DNA from: an uncultured Campylobacter sp.
GTDB lineage: Bacteria > Campylobacterota > Campylobacteria > Campylobacterales > Campylobacteraceae
Direction: 5' to 3'
Length of the DNA stretch: 64,000 bases
Assembly (NCBI RefSeq): GCF_963526985.1
Contig: NZ_CAURPW010000003.1
Location: forward strand, 155,892 to 219,891
The translations under genes were made by a program, and so were the position numbers. The notes under the pieces are model-generated. The model saw only the letters and a program-made list of their open reading frames with translations. It was not told the DNA's origin and searched no databases. Shown piece after piece: positions 43,078 through 51,240 of this stretch; the stretch's first letter is position 1, and each line of letters opens with the position of its first letter.

Positions 43078-43582
43078 CGATTTGATGATTTTTGCGATAT
43101 TCGGGCTGATTTTGACGATACTTTTCGTACTTGTTTTCGTAAAAGACCTTGAGGTTTCCAGAAAATTTTCAAGGTATGAAAAAGCTATAGAAGGACTCAT
43201 CCAAGAGCTTCACGCGGTAAAAAAACAGGTTGCGAATTTAGACCGAAGCGAGCCGGCCGAATTTGACACGGCGCAGCTAGAAAGCAGTCTCGAACAGCGT
43301 CTAAACGAAAAAATAAATCAAAAAATAACCCCGATAATAAACACTCTCCAAAGCATCGAAAGCTCGATAGATAGCTTCCAAAGCCAACAGCAAGATAGAC
43401 TTTTTACGCTTGAGGAGCGCACAAAAAGCATTAGCAAGATAACCGCTCCAAACGGCGAGGACGACGAAAAGCGCATAGTGCAGATGTATAGCGAAGGCAA
43501 AAGCGTCGAAAGCATCGCAAAAGAGCTGTGCGTGGGCGTGGGCAAAGTCGAGCTAACGCTAAAACTGCGGGAGCTGATATAG
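43070..43582 (+). CDS. Membrane-anchored coiled-coil protein with C-terminal helix-turn-helix (DUF6115-like)
   Basis: 170 residues. N-terminal membrane helix (about 4-23), a long coiled-coil (about 30-125) rich in Gln/Glu, and a C-terminal segment with the pattern of a small HTH: VQMYSEGKSVESIAKELCVG then KVELTLKLREL. The HTH-like tail resembles those in resolvases and response regulators, but it is attached to a membrane anchor, so DNA binding is only a suggestion. Family known to me as DUF6115. Confidence 0.8.
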   Translation: MNSDLMIFAIFGLILTILFVLVFVKDLEVSRKFSRYEKAIEGLIQELHAVKKQVANLDRSEPAEFDTAQLESSLEQRLNEKINQKITPIINTLQSIESSIDSFQSQQQDRLFTLEERTKSISKITAPNGEDDEKRIVQMYSEGKSVESIAKELCVGVGKVELTLKLRELI

Positions 43583-43663
43583 CGTTAAAATCTAGGCGCG
43601 AAATATAAAAAAATAACATTATTTTCATACGCGAATTTTAAAAAATTTTAAAGCTTAACTTCC

Positions 43664-43669
43664 TATAAT
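43664..43669 (+). promoter_or_regulatory. Putative -10 box for moaA
   Basis: TATAAT 58 bp before the moaA ATG in an AT-rich gap of 139 bp; -35 not recognisable. Confidence 0.5.
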
Positions 43670-43721
43670 GCCCTTTAACCAAATCAAAAATAAATCTTTT
43701 TGATAAAATTAAGGGCGAAAA

Positions 43722-44690
43722 ATGTTAATAGACGGGCACGGAAGAACTGTTGATTATCTGCGTATTTCTGTCACGCAAAGATGTAACTTTAGATGCAAAT
43801 ACTGCATGCCTAAAACTCCGTTTAGCTGGGAGCCGAAGGAAAATTTACTGAGCTTTGAGGAGTTGTTTTTATTTGTCAAAGTCTGCCTAGACGAAGGCGT
43901 AAAAAAGATCCGAATCACGGGCGGCGAACCTCTACTACGTAAGGACTTGGACAAATTTATCGCGATGATAAGCGAGCATAGCCCGGACGTCGATCTAGCC
44001 ATCACGACAAACGGCTTTATGCTAAAACACTACGCAAAAGCCCTCAAAAACGCGGGTTTAAAGCGCATAAATATGTCGCTTGATAGCTTAAAAACCGAAA
44101 AGGCTAAATTTCTCGCGCAAAAAAGCGTCCTGCATGAGGTTTTAGCAGGCCTTGACGCGGCGCTTGAAGTCGGGCTAAAAGTCAAGCTAAACACCGTCGC
44201 GCTAAGAGGCGTAAACGACGACGAGATCGTCTCCTTACTAGAGTTTGCGCGATCTATGGGTTGTCAAATTCGCTTTATCGAATACATGGAAAATATCCAC
44301 GCGACGGACGAGCTAAAAGGCATGAAATCGGCTGAAATTTTAGATGTTATCGCGAAAAAATATCGCTTTGAAGCAGCCGAAAAAGTCCCGACGGGCCCTG
44401 CTAGCATCTACAGGCTAGAGGACGGCTATACCTTCGGCGTCATCGACCCGCACAAACACGACTTTTGCGAGAGTTGTAACCGCATACGCCTCACGGCCGA
44501 GGGGCATCTCATCCCGTGCCTATACTTCGAGGATGCGATGAGCATAAAAGACGCCGTAAGAAAGGGCGATATCGCGGGCGCTAGCGAGATCTTGCGCCAA
44601 GTACTGCAAAACAAACCCAAAGAAAACAAATGGGCTATCGGCGCTCAAAACGAGACCTCAAGCCGCGCCTTTTACCAAACGGGTGGCTGA
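43722..44690 (+). CDS. moaA: GTP 3',8-cyclase MoaA
   Basis: Radical-SAM enzyme starting molybdopterin synthesis from GTP. It has 322 residues. The N-terminal cluster VTQRCNFRCKYCMP is CX3CX2C; the second cluster near the C-terminus is FCESCNRIRLTAEGHLIPC; the GTP-binding GGEPLLRKDL block is present. It follows a clear TATAAT. Its neighbours queE and queD are radical-SAM and tetrahydropterin enzymes that also start from GTP-derived substrates. Confidence 0.93.
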   Translation: MLIDGHGRTVDYLRISVTQRCNFRCKYCMPKTPFSWEPKENLLSFEELFLFVKVCLDEGVKKIRITGGEPLLRKDLDKFIAMISEHSPDVDLAITTNGFMLKHYAKALKNAGLKRINMSLDSLKTEKAKFLAQKSVLHEVLAGLDAALEVGLKVKLNTVALRGVNDDEIVSLLEFARSMGCQIRFIEYMENIHATDELKGMKSAEILDVIAKKYRFEAAEKVPTGPASIYRLEDGYTFGVIDPHKHDFCESCNRIRLTAEGHLIPCLYFEDAMSIKDAVRKGDIAGASEILRQVLQNKPKENKWAIGAQNETSSRAFYQTGG

Positions 44691-44861
44691 AATCAGGGCT
44701 AAATTTACGTCAAATTTGACATAAATTTAGCCTGCCTTTTACCAAAATTTAACCGCGCTTAGTTTTTTTATCCGTAAATTTACCGCCCTTTTTCTATCAA
44801 AACCAGCTCAAATTTGACGTAAAATCCGCCTAACTCCATAAAACTACCCTTCAAATTTTGC

Positions 44862-44867
44862 TATAAT
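44862..44867 (+). promoter_or_regulatory. Putative -10 box for queE
   Basis: TATAAT 29 bp before the queE start in an AT-rich, CAAATTT-rich gap of about 200 bp that otherwise holds nothing. Confidence 0.5.
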
Positions 44868-44890
44868 CGACTAAAATTAAAAGGCGAAAT

Positions 44891-45655
44891 TTGAGTTTAA
44901 ACCTAGTCGAGAGTTTTTTAAGTATCCAAGGCGAAGGCGCAAGTAGCGGCCGTCTGGCGATTTTCTTGCGTTTTGCGGGCTGCAATCTAAACTGCGCGGG
45001 CTTTGGAGTGCGCGCCGTCTCGCCCAAAACCGGCGAAACGCTAGTTGGCTGCGACACGATCCGCGCGGTTTTTACGGGGCATTTTTCGTATCAAAAAATC
45101 TCGCGCGCTGACGAACTCATAAAAATAACGCAAAGCTTGAGCACAAATTTACGCCAAAAGCCAATCATCGTCATCACCGGCGGCGAGCCGCTACTACATC
45201 ACAAAAATCAAATTTTGCTAGATTTTTTAGACTTTGCGACCGGCGAGGGCTACGAGGCGCATTTTGAAACGAACGGCACGATCGAGGTGGATTTCGCTAG
45301 ATTTGAGATTTATAAAAAATGCCGCTTTGCCGTTAGCGTCAAGCTTGAAAATAGCGGCGAAAGCGAGGCTAGGCGTATCAACGCTAGCGCTCTAAAAGCC
45401 ATAAAACAAAACGCCGCGGGCAGTTTTTATAAATTCGTCCTTGATAAAAAAGGCGCGGAAGACGGCTCGGCGATAGCGCAAATTTCGCGCATTTTAGGCA
45501 TTTGCGACGCGGAAGTCTTTTGTATGCCGCAAGGTTATGATAAAATAAGCCTTGAGCAAAACGCCCTATCCGTCGCGCAGTTTGCGATCAAGCACGGTTT
45601 TAACTACTCCGATCGCCTGCACATCAGGCTTTGGGGCGCAAAAGAAGGGGTTTAA
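44891..45655 (+). CDS. queE: 7-carboxy-7-deazaguanine synthase QueE, unusual cysteine spacing
   Basis: Radical-SAM enzyme of the queuosine precursor pathway, 254 residues from a TTG start. Begins MSLNLVESFLSIQGEGASSG and FLRFAGCNLNC, then where canonical QueE has CX2CDT it carries an 18-residue spacer and then GCDTIRAV: CX3CX18C in place of CX3CX2C. The TGGEPLLHHKNQ and HFETNGT blocks are canonical. The insert appears to be a Campylobacterota feature rather than damage, since the reading frame and CDT motif are intact. Confidence 0.88.
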   Translation: MSLNLVESFLSIQGEGASSGRLAIFLRFAGCNLNCAGFGVRAVSPKTGETLVGCDTIRAVFTGHFSYQKISRADELIKITQSLSTNLRQKPIIVITGGEPLLHHKNQILLDFLDFATGEGYEAHFETNGTIEVDFARFEIYKKCRFAVSVKLENSGESEARRINASALKAIKQNAAGSFYKFVLDKKGAEDGSAIAQISRILGICDAEVFCMPQGYDKISLEQNALSVAQFAIKHGFNYSDRLHIRLWGAKEGV

Positions 45656-45724
45656 AGCGCAAATTTAGGCGGCGTTACCCGCATCTTTACGGCGCAAAAC
45701 GGAAATTTAATAAACGGAGCTAAG

Positions 45725-46306
45725 ATGATAATAAGAAAAATGTTTAAATTTGAAAACGCTCATATCGTTAGATTTTGTAGCTCGAAACGCTGCAAAACGA
45801 GCATCCACGGGCATTCTTACAGGGCTGAAATTTTACTGGAGTCAAATTTTCTCGATAATGCGGGGATGGTGTATGATTTTGGCTTGATGAAGCGCGAAAT
45901 CGGCTGCATCATAGATAGCTTTGATCACTGCACGACGATATTTAGCGGCGACGAAGCCGAGTACAAAAACGACCTCAAAAAGCACTCCGCGCGCTGGATA
46001 GAGATCCCGCTAAACCCCTCCGCAGAGCAGTTTTGCAGGATATTTTTCGTGATGATAGATAGGCTTTTAAAAGCCACTCAGATGCAAAACGGCGAGCGCG
46101 AAGTGAAGCTTCACAGCGTCATCGTCCACGAGACCGATACAGGCTATGCGCAGTGCTTCAGAGAGGATGCGTATAACGCTAAAATGGGCGAGGTAAATTT
46201 AAACGAGGTCGTATTTTCCGAGGGCGTGAGAGCCGAGTGGGAGGACGCCGAGCTGTTTGAGAAAATCAAGCTAGGCAAAAAAATAGTAAATCCAAAGGAG
46301 GTCTAG
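45725..46306 (+). CDS. queD: 6-carboxy-5,6,7,8-tetrahydropterin synthase QueD
   Basis: Makes 6-carboxytetrahydropterin, the QueE substrate, from dihydroneopterin triphosphate. It has 193 residues, longer than E. coli QueD (121). Zinc ligands: FENAHIVRF and IHGHSYRAE; catalytic Cys in the preceding SSKRCKTS segment, with Asp/His in SFDHCTTI. Begins 70 bp after queE and is followed by a short lipoprotein gene. Confidence 0.92.
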   Translation: MIIRKMFKFENAHIVRFCSSKRCKTSIHGHSYRAEILLESNFLDNAGMVYDFGLMKREIGCIIDSFDHCTTIFSGDEAEYKNDLKKHSARWIEIPLNPSAEQFCRIFFVMIDRLLKATQMQNGEREVKLHSVIVHETDTGYAQCFREDAYNAKMGEVNLNEVVFSEGVRAEWEDAELFEKIKLGKKIVNPKEV

Positions 46307-46311
46307 CGCAA

Positions 46312-46494
46312 ATGAGGAAAATTCTTGCGATTTTGACGCTGACGGCTCTAATCTTTAGCGGCTGCGAGGACGAAAAAAGCTCGCCTGAACTAGATCTAAA
46401 CGAAACCGTCCCCAGCGACGTACCTATCGCACAAAGCGACGCAAACGTGAGTATCGACGAAAATATGCCGCCAGAACCGGTGCCTGAAAAATGA
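46312..46494 (+). CDS. Very small putative lipoprotein
   Basis: 60 residues with a hydrophobic leader and a lipobox ending FSGC (Cys about residue 18), followed by a Ser/Pro/Asp/Glu-rich tail without structure clues. Follows queD by 5 bp, ends with a 4-bp overlap with the next gene. Short, but coupled on both sides. Confidence 0.6.
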   Translation: MRKILAILTLTALIFSGCEDEKSSPELDLNETVPSDVPIAQSDANVSIDENMPPEPVPEK

Positions 46495-46904
46495 AATTTA
46501 ATGAACATCTATCAGAGCTCTACGAGCTAGCGCGCTCTATACATATCGGGCTTGCCTTTATGCTTTTGGCGCTTGTCGCGGCGCACTTTTGCCTGATAAA
46601 TTTCGGCGTAAATTCGCCAGCCTACGCTAAACGCATCAGGCTATTTTTGCCCACCTACTACTCGTTTTTGGCCGCGATGATGCTTACGGGACTGCTTTTG
46701 ATGAGCGTTTTTTACTTTTATCTGAGCCTCAAGGCTCTTGTTATGATCGCGGTTTGGATGCTGCTTATCGGGCTTGGAGCGATGGAGTTTAAGCAGCTAA
46801 AAAAGGCGATGAAAACTAAAAATTTTGCCACTTTTAGAGCCAAAATGCGCCTAAAAATTGCGGCTGATTTTGTTTTGATACTAATTGCAAGCGGGGTGAG
46901 ATGA
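46491..46904 (+). CDS. Four-helix inner-membrane protein (Cj0157c-like)
   Basis: 137 residues, four hydrophobic segments (about 18-38, 52-73, 79-99, 116-134), no known catalytic motif. Overlaps the lipoprotein gene upstream and rsmE downstream by 4 bp each (ATGA). Conserved location next to rsmE. A copper-resistance CopD-like relationship is possible but not supported by motifs. Confidence 0.78.
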   Translation: MKFNEHLSELYELARSIHIGLAFMLLALVAAHFCLINFGVNSPAYAKRIRLFLPTYYSFLAAMMLTGLLLMSVFYFYLSLKALVMIAVWMLLIGLGAMEFKQLKKAMKTKNFATFRAKMRLKIAADFVLILIASGVR

Positions 46905-47557
46905 AATTTTTATATTCAAAAGAGGCAAAAAACGAGCAAATAAGGCTTGATGAAGAGGCGTTTTTGCACCTAAAGGCGCGGCGCGCTAAGGTAGGCGAGC
47001 GCATCGACGTGCGAAATTTGACAGACGGACGAAACCACATCTATGAAATCGTAAATTTAGACAAAAGGGGTGCGGAGCTAAATTTGATATTTTCGCACGA
47101 CGTGGAAGCGCGAAATAGCGATCTAACGCTAGCCTGGGCCGTCGTCGATCCAAAAACGATCGAAAAAACGCTACCTAGCCTAAACGAAATGGGCGTAGCT
47201 AAAATCGTCTTTTTTTACGGCGAATTTTCGCAAAAAAACTTTAAGCTCGATTTTTCGCGGCTAGAGCGCATTTTGATAAGCTCGTGCGAACAGTGCGGAC
47301 GAAACGACTTGATGAAATTTGAAATTTATAAAAGCCTAGACGAGCTAGTCAAATTTTACCCTAACGTCGCTCTTATCGACTTTGAAGGAGAAAACCTAGA
47401 TGGCTACGCGGGCAAGGAAATTTTAGCGATTGGGCCTGAGGGTGGATTTAGCGGAAGCGAGCGAGAGGCGGTCGCGAAGAAATACGGACTGAGAGCAAAA
47501 AATATTTTGCGCTCGCAAACGGCGATTTTAGGCATAGCGGCTAAAATTTTAATTTAA
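46901..47557 (+). CDS. rsmE: 16S rRNA m3U1498 methyltransferase RsmE
   Basis: SPOUT-fold methyltransferase modifying U1498 of 16S rRNA, 218 residues. N-terminal PUA-like part and the C-terminal knot with ILAIGPEGGFSGSEREAVAK and LRSQTAILG, the SAM-binding trefoil signature. ATG overlaps the preceding stop (ATGA). Confidence 0.93.
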   Translation: MKFLYSKEAKNEQIRLDEEAFLHLKARRAKVGERIDVRNLTDGRNHIYEIVNLDKRGAELNLIFSHDVEARNSDLTLAWAVVDPKTIEKTLPSLNEMGVAKIVFFYGEFSQKNFKLDFSRLERILISSCEQCGRNDLMKFEIYKSLDELVKFYPNVALIDFEGENLDGYAGKEILAIGPEGGFSGSEREAVAKKYGLRAKNILRSQTAILGIAAKILI

Positions 47558-47583
47558 AATTTGATTTTTTACAAAGTTTTTTG

Positions 47584-47589
47584 TATAAT
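47584..47589 (+). promoter_or_regulatory. Putative -10 box for rpmE
   Basis: TATAAT after a T-rich run (TTTTTTACAAAGTTTTTTG), about 50 bp before the rpmE start. Confidence 0.55.
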
Positions 47590-47642
47590 CTCACCTTACT
47601 TTAAATGAAAATTAAAAAATCAGACGATAAAAGGATAAAATG

Positions 47643-47843
47643 ATGAAAAAAGAAATTCATCCGGAATTTGTTGAGTGCAAAGTAACTTGCGCTTGCGGCA
47701 ACACCTTCACTACGAAGTCAAACAAAAGTGAGATCAGAGTGGATATCTGCTCAGAGTGCCATCCGTTTTTTACGGGCAGCGAAAAGATCGTAGATAGCGC
47801 AGGCCGCGTCGATAAATTTAAGAAAAAATATAACTTAAAATAG
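47643..47843 (+). CDS. rpmE: 50S ribosomal protein L31 (zinc form)
   Basis: 66 residues; MKKEIHPEFVECKVTCACGN with C, CxC and a later CSECHPFF, the C+ zinc-binding form of L31. Two adjacent ATGs exist at 47640 and 47643; the second gives the usual MKKEIHPE start. Own TATAAT; followed 4 bp later by rsmI, so translation enzymes cluster here. Confidence 0.95.
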   Translation: MKKEIHPEFVECKVTCACGNTFTTKSNKSEIRVDICSECHPFFTGSEKIVDSAGRVDKFKKKYNLK

Positions 47844-47847
47844 TCCT

Positions 47848-48660
47848 TTGCTATATTTTATTCCTACTCCGATAGGAAATTTAAGCGATATCTCGTTTCG
47901 CGCTTTGAGCGTTTTGCGCGAATGCGAGATACTCTTTTGCGAAGATACCAGAGTCGCAAAATATCTCATAAACCTGCTAAATACGCGTTTTGACGCAAAT
48001 ATAAACATCCAAAATTTTATCCCGCTACACACGCATAACGAAGATGAAATTTTATCCAAAGTCGAGCTTGAAATTTTTGATAAAAACGTCGCGTTTTTAA
48101 GCGATGCGGGAATGCCGGGCATCAGCGATCCGGGAGCCGCGCTCGTAAATTTCGCGATAAAAAATGACATCGTATACGAAGTGCTAAGCGGATCAAACGC
48201 CGCGCTCTTAGCCGTCGTCGCAAGCGGTCTTTGCGAAAAAGAATTTTGCTTTTTAGGATTTTTGCCAAACAACGGCAAAGAACGAGCCGCAGCGGTGCAA
48301 AATGCGCTAAATTCGCCGTTTCCCGCAGTCATCTACGAAAGCCCAAAACGTATACTTTCGCTTATTTTAGACTTTGCCAAACTTGAGCCGGATAGAGAAA
48401 TTTTTGCCATAAAAGAGGCGACGAAGAAATTTGAAACAAAATTTAGGGCCGCGGCAAGCAATCTGGCAAAAAAGCTACAAGAGGCGAATTTAAGCGGTGA
48501 GTGGTGCGTCGTAGTGCAAAAAAATCCAAATTTTACCTCAGAAAAAATCACTCAAAACGATATTTTAGAACTTGAAATTTCGCCTAAAGCCAAGGCCAAA
48601 CTCCTAGCAAAAATTACGGGCAAAAGCGCTAAAGAAATTTACTCCGAACTTGCTCGCTAA
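47848..48660 (+). CDS. rsmI: 16S rRNA 2'-O-methyltransferase RsmI
   Basis: Methylates the ribose of C1402 of 16S rRNA. It has 270 residues from a TTG start, giving MLYFIPTPIGNLSDISFRAL, the family signature, then LFCEDTRVAKYLINLL, FLSDAGMPGISDPGA and VAVVASGLCEKEF-like blocks. The tetrapyrrole-methylase fold is complete. Confidence 0.93.
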   Translation: MLYFIPTPIGNLSDISFRALSVLRECEILFCEDTRVAKYLINLLNTRFDANINIQNFIPLHTHNEDEILSKVELEIFDKNVAFLSDAGMPGISDPGAALVNFAIKNDIVYEVLSGSNAALLAVVASGLCEKEFCFLGFLPNNGKERAAAVQNALNSPFPAVIYESPKRILSLILDFAKLEPDREIFAIKEATKKFETKFRAAASNLAKKLQEANLSGEWCVVVQKNPNFTSEKITQNDILELEISPKAKAKLLAKITGKSAKEIYSELAR

Positions 48661-48740
48661 AATCGCATACGGACTTAGCAAAGGGCGAAATTATCTAAAA
48701 ATTTAGCTAAATTTTACCGATTTTTAGCTATTATCAGGCG

Positions 48741-49421
48741 ATGATAATATACGGTAAACAGCTATTTTTGCACATCATAAAAAACTATAAAAAAAACGTC
48801 AAAACGGTCTATCTCGCCAAAGAGTGCGACAAGACGCTATTTTCGCAGATCGTAGGCATCGGCGCGCCGATAAAACGCGTAGATAACCAAAAAGCTCAAG
48901 CTCTCGCGCGCGGCGGCAATCACCAAGGTTTTTTAGCCGAGGTCGAAGAGTTTGAGTTTAAGAGTATCGACGAGATAAAAAAACAAAATTTTATAGCGGT
49001 TTTATACGGACTTAGCGACGTCGGAAACATCGGCGCCATCGTCAGAACGGCGCATGCACTCGGCTGCGGAGGCATCGTCGTCGTCGCTAAAAATTTAGCG
49101 ATGGAAGGCATCCTGCGAGCTAGTAGCGCAGCGGCTTACGAGGCAAACATCGCTCTTGTAGAAGACGGCCTTAGCTTGCTAAACGAGCTAAAACAAGTTG
49201 GATTTAAAATTTACGCCACGGCAAGCGGCGGTAAAAACGCCCACGAGGTCAAATTTGGCCAGAAAGTCGCGCTCGTGATGGGTAGCGAGGGCGAAGGTTT
49301 GCACAAAAAAGTCCTTGCCAAAAGCGACGAAATAATAGGAATAAAAATGAAAAACGACTGGGACAGCCTAAACGTCTCGGCTGCGTTTGCTATACTTTGC
49401 GATAGGATGATAAATGAATGA
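48741..49421 (+). CDS. SpoU/TrmH-family RNA 2'-O-methyltransferase (RlmB-like)
   Basis: 226 residues: an N-terminal ribosomal-protein-like substrate domain and a C-terminal knot with FIAVLYGLSDVGNIGAIVRT, LVMGSEGEGLHKKVLAKSDE and IGIKMKNDWDSLNVSAAFAI, the three motifs of the SpoU family. RlmB (23S Gm2251) is the most likely function, a tRNA enzyme is possible. Overlaps the next gene by 8 bp. Confidence 0.9.
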   Translation: MIIYGKQLFLHIIKNYKKNVKTVYLAKECDKTLFSQIVGIGAPIKRVDNQKAQALARGGNHQGFLAEVEEFEFKSIDEIKKQNFIAVLYGLSDVGNIGAIVRTAHALGCGGIVVVAKNLAMEGILRASSAAAYEANIALVEDGLSLLNELKQVGFKIYATASGGKNAHEVKFGQKVALVMGSEGEGLHKKVLAKSDEIIGIKMKNDWDSLNVSAAFAILCDRMINE

Positions 49422-50439
49422 CATAAGTTTGTTAAAAGAACTGGGGCTTAGCGAAGTCGCTAGAAGAACTCATATCGAAGCCGAATACCTAGGCTACATC
49501 GCCGATAAAAATTATGAGAAATTAGCGCGTTTTAACGTTAAAGGCTTCGTTAAAATTCTAGAGCGCGAGCTAGATATAGACTTTACGCAATGGATGAGCG
49601 AGTATGATGCTTTTATGGCCGAGCACGAGAGCGAGTTAAAGCACAAAACCATAACCATATCGCCTAAAATTCCGGCCTATACCGCAAGCGAAAAATCCTC
49701 TTACGGCGGTATGCTAGGCGGTATCGTTACCATTTGCGCGATAGGTGCTTTAGTATATTTTTTCGAACCTCAAAAATATATCGGCGATCTCTCAAGCCTC
49801 TTTGAAGACAAGAATAAAAGCGTGACCTACTCCGATGCGACGACCGTGCGACAAGCCGCCAAAAACCTAGATGCCATTAAAGAAGCAAATATCACAGTTA
49901 GTGCATCCTCCTCTGTAAAAGCGCAAGACGAGCTTAGCAATAGCGAAGAAAACGTCTCAAATTTAGCTATGCCTAATGCCGGCCAACCTCTACCCGAGAT
50001 AAACGTAACCGTCGCGACGGTCGCGCAGCCAAAGCCTATAGAGCAAAATACAGGTCAAAATTTGCAACCTACCGAGATGTCAAATAAAACCGAGCAAAAT
50101 ATAACCGCTACCGTTTCATCTACGCCTAAAACCGGCGATATATACGAACTAAACGGGCTTAGCGAGATAAAAATCATCCCTCGTAAAAAAGTATGGCTTG
50201 GGGTGATAAACCTAGACGACAATAAAAAACGCTCGCTAAACGCTTCAAATCCGGTCGCTATCGAGATAGGTAAAAAGCAGCTCGTCGTTACCGGACACGG
50301 CGAGGTAAATTTAGAAATCGGCGAGCAAAATATCAAATTTAGCGGCGATAATCCAAAGCGCTTTTTAGTAGAGAAAGATAAAGTAACTCCGCTTTCATTT
50401 GATGAATTCGTAGCGCTTAACAAAGGCAAATCGTGGTAA
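49414..50439 (+). CDS. RodZ-like protein: N-terminal HTH, single membrane span, periplasmic beta domain
   Basis: 341 residues. The N-terminal about 65 residues read as a degenerate HTH (LLKELGLSEVARRTHIEAEY, then RFNVKGFVKILERELDID), close to the cytoplasmic HTH of RodZ. One membrane helix follows (about 98-117), a Thr/Asn-rich linker, then a C-terminal beta domain (LSEIKIIPRKKVWLGVINLD) that resembles the DUF4115 domain of RodZ. RodZ links MreB to the wall-synthesis machinery, and mreB/mreC are elsewhere in this window. Overlaps the SpoU gene and continues into another envelope gene; equals Cj0152c by position. RodZ function is inferred. Confidence 0.72.
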   Translation: MNDISLLKELGLSEVARRTHIEAEYLGYIADKNYEKLARFNVKGFVKILERELDIDFTQWMSEYDAFMAEHESELKHKTITISPKIPAYTASEKSSYGGMLGGIVTICAIGALVYFFEPQKYIGDLSSLFEDKNKSVTYSDATTVRQAAKNLDAIKEANITVSASSSVKAQDELSNSEENVSNLAMPNAGQPLPEINVTVATVAQPKPIEQNTGQNLQPTEMSNKTEQNITATVSSTPKTGDIYELNGLSEIKIIPRKKVWLGVINLDDNKKRSLNASNPVAIEIGKKQLVVTGHGEVNLEIGEQNIKFSGDNPKRFLVEKDKVTPLSFDEFVALNKGKSW

Positions 50440-51230
50440 AAAAGCTCCAACTTTTAGCCCTTAGCGCTGCCTTTTGTTTTGCGGGTAGCGTGGCGGATAT
50501 AGCAGGCGGATTGCTCGGTCAAAATAGCGCAAAAGCAACCCAGCTCTTTGGCGACGGCTCGGCGTATCTAAACGCAAGCGGCAAGCCCGACATCGCCAAA
50601 ATTTCAAACGTCCTAAAATCAAATTCGCTCCTACGCCTATCCTACAAGCAAAACGTAAAAGTAAATATCAAATTTATCTCGCGTCAAAATAACCCTTTGC
50701 TTCTCATGAAAATCGCCAAAGACGCCCTAAACGGACTAGGCTATAACGACATCTTAACGAGCGAATTTTCTAATGCCGGCGATGCTACTTGGGGAGTGAC
50801 CGTAGATACTAAATTTATCCCCGATCCAGGCTCGCTCTACTCCGCCTTTAAAGAAAGCGGTACCGAAATAACAGATATAAACAGAGTCGGCGAGCTATCC
50901 TACGAATACGTCATCGACGCGTCAAATTCATCGATCAATCAAACCCCGGTACCGTTTTCGCAGCAGGTTCAGCTCTCAAAGCCGCTTGAGCCTTATCTAA
51001 TCGACGTTAGTGGCGCAAAAGTCGCCGCCATAGGCGCAGACGGGGAGGATCGCTGGTCGGCTATCGTGAGAATTTTGGATAAAAATTTAAATTTGCTCGA
51101 GGAAAAACGAAGCGACAAAGCTATAAATAGCCTAAAGGTTTCCTTTCCGCAAAATGCAAAATACCTGATGATCGACGATGCGGTCAGCCTAGAAAATATC
51201 AAACGAGGGCTCAAAATCTACCTAAAATAA
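50433..51230 (+). CDS. Exported protein of unknown function (Cj0151c-like)
   Basis: 265 residues from a GTG start, with a signal peptide (about 1-20, ending CFAGSVADI). The mature part is beta-rich (KVNIKFISRQNNPLLLMKIA, VTVDTKFIPDPGS). It has no motif I recognise; I considered a FlgA-like sugar-binding role but found no support. Overlaps the RodZ-like gene by 7 bp and lies 10 bp before the aminotransferase gene, so expression is joint. Confidence 0.75.
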   Translation: MVKKLQLLALSAAFCFAGSVADIAGGLLGQNSAKATQLFGDGSAYLNASGKPDIAKISNVLKSNSLLRLSYKQNVKVNIKFISRQNNPLLLMKIAKDALNGLGYNDILTSEFSNAGDATWGVTVDTKFIPDPGSLYSAFKESGTEITDINRVGELSYEYVIDASNSSINQTPVPFSQQVQLSKPLEPYLIDVSGAKVAAIGADGEDRWSAIVRILDKNLNLLEEKRSDKAINSLKVSFPQNAKYLMIDDAVSLENIKRGLKIYLK

Positions 51231-51240
51231 GGAAAAATTT

